Positions 5,145 through 7,158 of a stretch of 7,158 nucleotides of DNA are shown in pieces. Location of the stretch: NCBI GenBank assembly GCA_023390695.1, contig JAEWCJ010000103.1:1-7158 (forward strand). The letters are read 5' to 3'. This DNA comes from Pseudomonadota bacterium (lineage in GTDB: Bacteria > Pseudomonadota > Alphaproteobacteria > Rhizobiales > Xanthobacteraceae). Made by a program: the position numbers and the translations under genes. The notes under the pieces were generated by a model. That model did not search any database and was not told the DNA's origin. It worked only from the letters and a program-made list of their open reading frames with translations. The stretch's first letter is position 1. Each line of letters opens with the position of its first letter.

Positions 5145-6312
5145 GACAGAGGTCTCTCTCAAGAGGCCGGCTCGGTGAAACCCACCTACCAGTTCACGCG
5201 CAGCGTGCCGGTGCCGGCATAGGTCTGCGCGCGCTCGGCGAATTCGCCGTCGAACTTGGCGAGGAGTGTCACGCCGTTCGCGAGACGCAGCTCCGCCCCG
5301 GCGGAGGCGAGCGCGGAATCAGTCGCGGGCAGTGCGCCGTTGACGATGAAGCTCGCGTCCGGCAGCGTCTGGAAGATGGCGGTGAGCGACGGATCGCTGG
5401 CCCAGACGGATCGAGCATGAGGTTGAGGAACTGGCTGCCGAGCTGGAACGCGCCCTGCTGCGCGCCGGTCGCCGCTTCGCCGGAGAGCTGCGAGAGCGCA
5501 TGGGCGAGGCTGTCGCCGGTGAGGCTGAAGATGCTGGCGAAAGACCCCGGCAGCGCGCCGCCATTATTGAAGATATTGTCGATCGTGCCGGCGGCGTTCT
5601 GATGGTTCTGCTTGAGCCCGGCGCTGGCAGCGAGCGCCGCTGCGTTCAGCGTGACGATGACTTTCTGGGGGTCGACGTCGTAGTGCAGGGGCATCAGGAA
5701 ACCGTTGCTGCTGATGCCTTGGAAGACGCCGGCAACCGGGTTCGACGACTGCAGGATCGTGTATTGCTGCCCAAGGGTATAGCTCCCCGCCGTGAACGTC
5801 ATCTGCACGCTGCCGTTGAGGTGGGCGATGCCATTCACTTGGGTGAGCGAGGCTGTGGTCGGATCGGCCTGCACCCGGTAGATCGCGTCCGGCCCGAAGG
5901 TGACGTCGCCGGTAACCGTCATCAAGCTGCCGGGCAATCCGGGTGCCCCGGGCGCGAAGGTGCCGCCGCTGTTCACCGTGACGTTGTTGAAGATCGTCCC
6001 GCCGCCGCCGAGCGTGCCCCCGTTGTTGACCATGGCAGCCGACGCGATCGAACCGTTGATCAGGAGCGCGCCGGCATTGACGGTGGTGTCACCGCTATAG
6101 GTGTTGACGCCCGCGAGCGTCAGCGTGCCGGCGCCCGCCTTGGTGAGCGAGCCGCCGATGCCGTCCAGGGTGCCGGAGAACGTGGTCGACAGGTTGTTGC
6201 CGCCCACCGTCAGGTTTTTTCCCCCGAGATGGATTATGCCTCCACCCTCGATCGAGCCCGCCGTCATCATGCCGGTCAGGAGCGTCGACAGATTGATCGT
6301 GCCGTCATTGAT

Positions 6313-6828
6313 GAAGCGCGCCGTGCCGCCCGTGCCGTGATCGCGGAAATTCAGCGTGCCGCCGCTGTTGTTGATGATGGTGGCGTTACCTGCCGAGCTG
6401 AAATAGTCGAAAGTCAGCCCGGTGCCGCTGTTGTTGGTGATGGTGGCGTTGCCGGCACTGCTGGCGCCTAGGAAAAGCATCGCGGAGTTGTTGACGATGG
6501 TGGCGCTGCCGGCCGTGCTGTAGTGATTGAAAGACAGGGAGTCGTGGTTGATGATGGTGGCGTTGCCGGCCGTGCTTTTATCTACAAAAAGAACGGACTT
6601 GTTGTTTTCGATTTTGGCGCTGCCGGCGCTGCCGCCTTCCTGGGGGTGGATGTGGTCCAAGCTTTGGAAAACCAAGGCGCCGTTGTTGTTGATGGTGGCG
6701 CTGCCGGCGCTGCTGAGGTGATCGAAAAACAAGGCGCCATTGTTGTTGTTGTTGATGATGGTGGCGCTGCCGGCTTGGGCGTTGATGAAATGCAGCGTAC
6801 CGCTGTTGCTGATGGTAGCGCTGCCGCC
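6313..6828 (-). repeat. Nine passenger repeats, consensus (S/T)AG(S/N)ATIxNN
   Basis: On the minus strand the passenger holds nine copies of a motif of the form SAG-N/S-ATI-x-NN followed by a hydrophobic x-L-x-F strand. Motif DNA begins at 6313 (divergent GGTARFIND), 6376, 6439, 6496, 6553, 6610, 6691, 6757 and 6811 on the plus strand. Spacing is 63, 63, 57, 57, 57, 81, 66 and 54 bp, always a multiple of three (18-27 residues), which fits coils of a right-handed beta-helix. The 18-bp plus-strand string GATGGTGGCGCTGCCGGC is identical at 6496, 6691 and 6757, pointing to recent duplication or gene conversion. Confidence 0.85.
6740..6754 (-). repeat. Trinucleotide tract (TTG)5, poly-Asn in the passenger
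   Basis: Five consecutive TTG units on the plus strand correspond on the minus strand to AAC codons within a run of five Asn between two passenger repeats; the last Asn codon is AAT. Shorter TTG runs recur at the same place in other repeat units (for example near 6682-6690 and 6431-6436). The tract could change length by slippage without breaking the frame. Confidence 0.6.
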
Positions 6829-7158
6829 GTTGACGACGATGCCTGTGCCTCCGCCGAAGAATATACTTCCTACGTTGGTGAATGTGTAGTCCGACGCCCC
6901 GGCAGTGAAGGTCTAGTCGCCGACATAGAAGGAGGTGCTGGCCGAGAACCACACGTTGTTCTGGTTGGACGTGCCGAAGAAGGCGTTCCATGGCAACTCC
7001 CCCGGCGTCCAGTTGGCGGCGGTGTTGTAATCGCCGGTGCCGTTGAGATTCCAGGTCGCGGACTCTATCGTCGCGTCCTGTGCCGCCGCCGGCAGCGTTG
7101 CCGCGACCAGCGCCGAGGAGGCGAGCAACCCCGCGCGCAATGCCCCGCTCCCGCGGCG

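Larger units (their letters stand above)
5186..7158 (-). pseudogene. Autotransporter (type Va) gene, disrupted by a nonsense codon and an internal deletion; 5' end beyond window
   Basis: Read on the minus strand, the open frame enters from the right edge with a signal peptide: Arg-rich start, hydrophobic LLASSALVAATLP, likely cut at AAA|QDA. The Leu codon at 7140 need not be the start, since the frame stays open to the edge. A passenger follows, with nine short repeats (6313-6828), then a PATR motif (TLTLAGVNTYSGDTTVNAGAL, about 6052-6156), a beta-rich stretch and the pre-barrel linker LSGEAATGAQQGAFQLGSQF ending in LNLMLDP near 5407. Two lesions are present. TAG at 6913-6915 stops translation in the same frame that resumes at once. 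At about 5407 the frame shifts and jumps straight to VWASDPSLTAIFQTLPDASF, leaving only the last ~73 of ~270 barrel residues and the terminal Trp before TAG (5186-5188). An intact protein would display its passenger at the cell surface. As it stands, no barrel can form. Sequencing error could explain the TAG but hardly the missing barrel. Confidence 0.85.

Noticed and set aside
5401..5415. Programmed -1 frameshift in the autotransporter
   Set aside because: No slippery heptamer is seen, and a shift would still leave most of the barrel missing, so deletion explains the data better.
5500..6471. Plus-strand open frame of 323 codons opposite the autotransporter
   Set aside because: The minus-strand frame shows a recognisable passenger with a PATR motif. 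The plus-strand product is a low-complexity Arg/Ala/Glu/Gly-rich shadow with no domain I recognise.
6313..6828. Repeat array considered as CRISPR
   Set aside because: Spacing is irregular, always a multiple of three, the intervening DNA encodes similar peptides, and the whole lies in one open frame.
6578..6991. Minus-strand 137-codon Arg/His/Gln-rich frame
   Set aside because: It is the frame-shifted reading of the AAC/AGC-rich passenger repeats; the biased composition is a by-product of the repeats.

Overview
The window looks like chromosomal DNA from an alphaproteobacterium, most likely in the order Hyphomicrobiales (Bradyrhizobium/Xanthobacteraceae-like). The reasons are high GC, tightly packed genes, a DUF2852 protein (a family I know only from alphaproteobacteria), ruvB and ybgC close together, and a rhizobial-style autotransporter. 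The genus is an inference; no rRNA or other marker is present.

Layout, plus strand: the 3' part of ruvB (Holliday-junction helicase motor) runs in from the left edge and overlaps a Nudix hydrolase gene by 4 nt. After a 204-bp gap with several small inverted and direct repeats comes a secreted PQQ-dependent aldose sugar dehydrogenase. A YbgC-type acyl-CoA thioesterase, an Ogt-type O6-alkylguanine-DNA methyltransferase and a TetR-family regulator with a WHG-type C-terminal domain follow closely. Next is a short AT-rich promoter/operator-like region, then a DUF2852 membrane protein. A strong hairpin terminator at about 5103-5144 closes this group.

Layout, minus strand: from the right edge down to 5186 lies one large autotransporter gene, convergent with the rest. 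It has a signal peptide, a passenger of short Asn/Gly/Ser/Ala-rich repeats, a PATR motif and the usual linker before the barrel. It is broken twice: by a single in-frame amber codon at 6913-6915, and by an apparent internal deletion at about 5407 that removes most of the beta-barrel and shifts the frame. The last ~73 residues of the barrel, including the C-terminal Trp, are still readable in the next frame. It is best annotated as a recently decayed pseudogene.

How the genes fit together: ruvB, the Nudix hydrolase and ogt have recombination, nucleotide-pool and alkylation-repair roles, but they are not obviously one pathway. ybgC usually sits next to tolQRAB-pal; here ogt follows it instead. 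I found no convincing new defence, mobile or RNA-based system. The most informative features are the double lesion in the autotransporter, its homogenised repeats, the AT-rich palindrome upstream of the DUF2852 gene and a hairpin covering the start of the sugar dehydrogenase gene.
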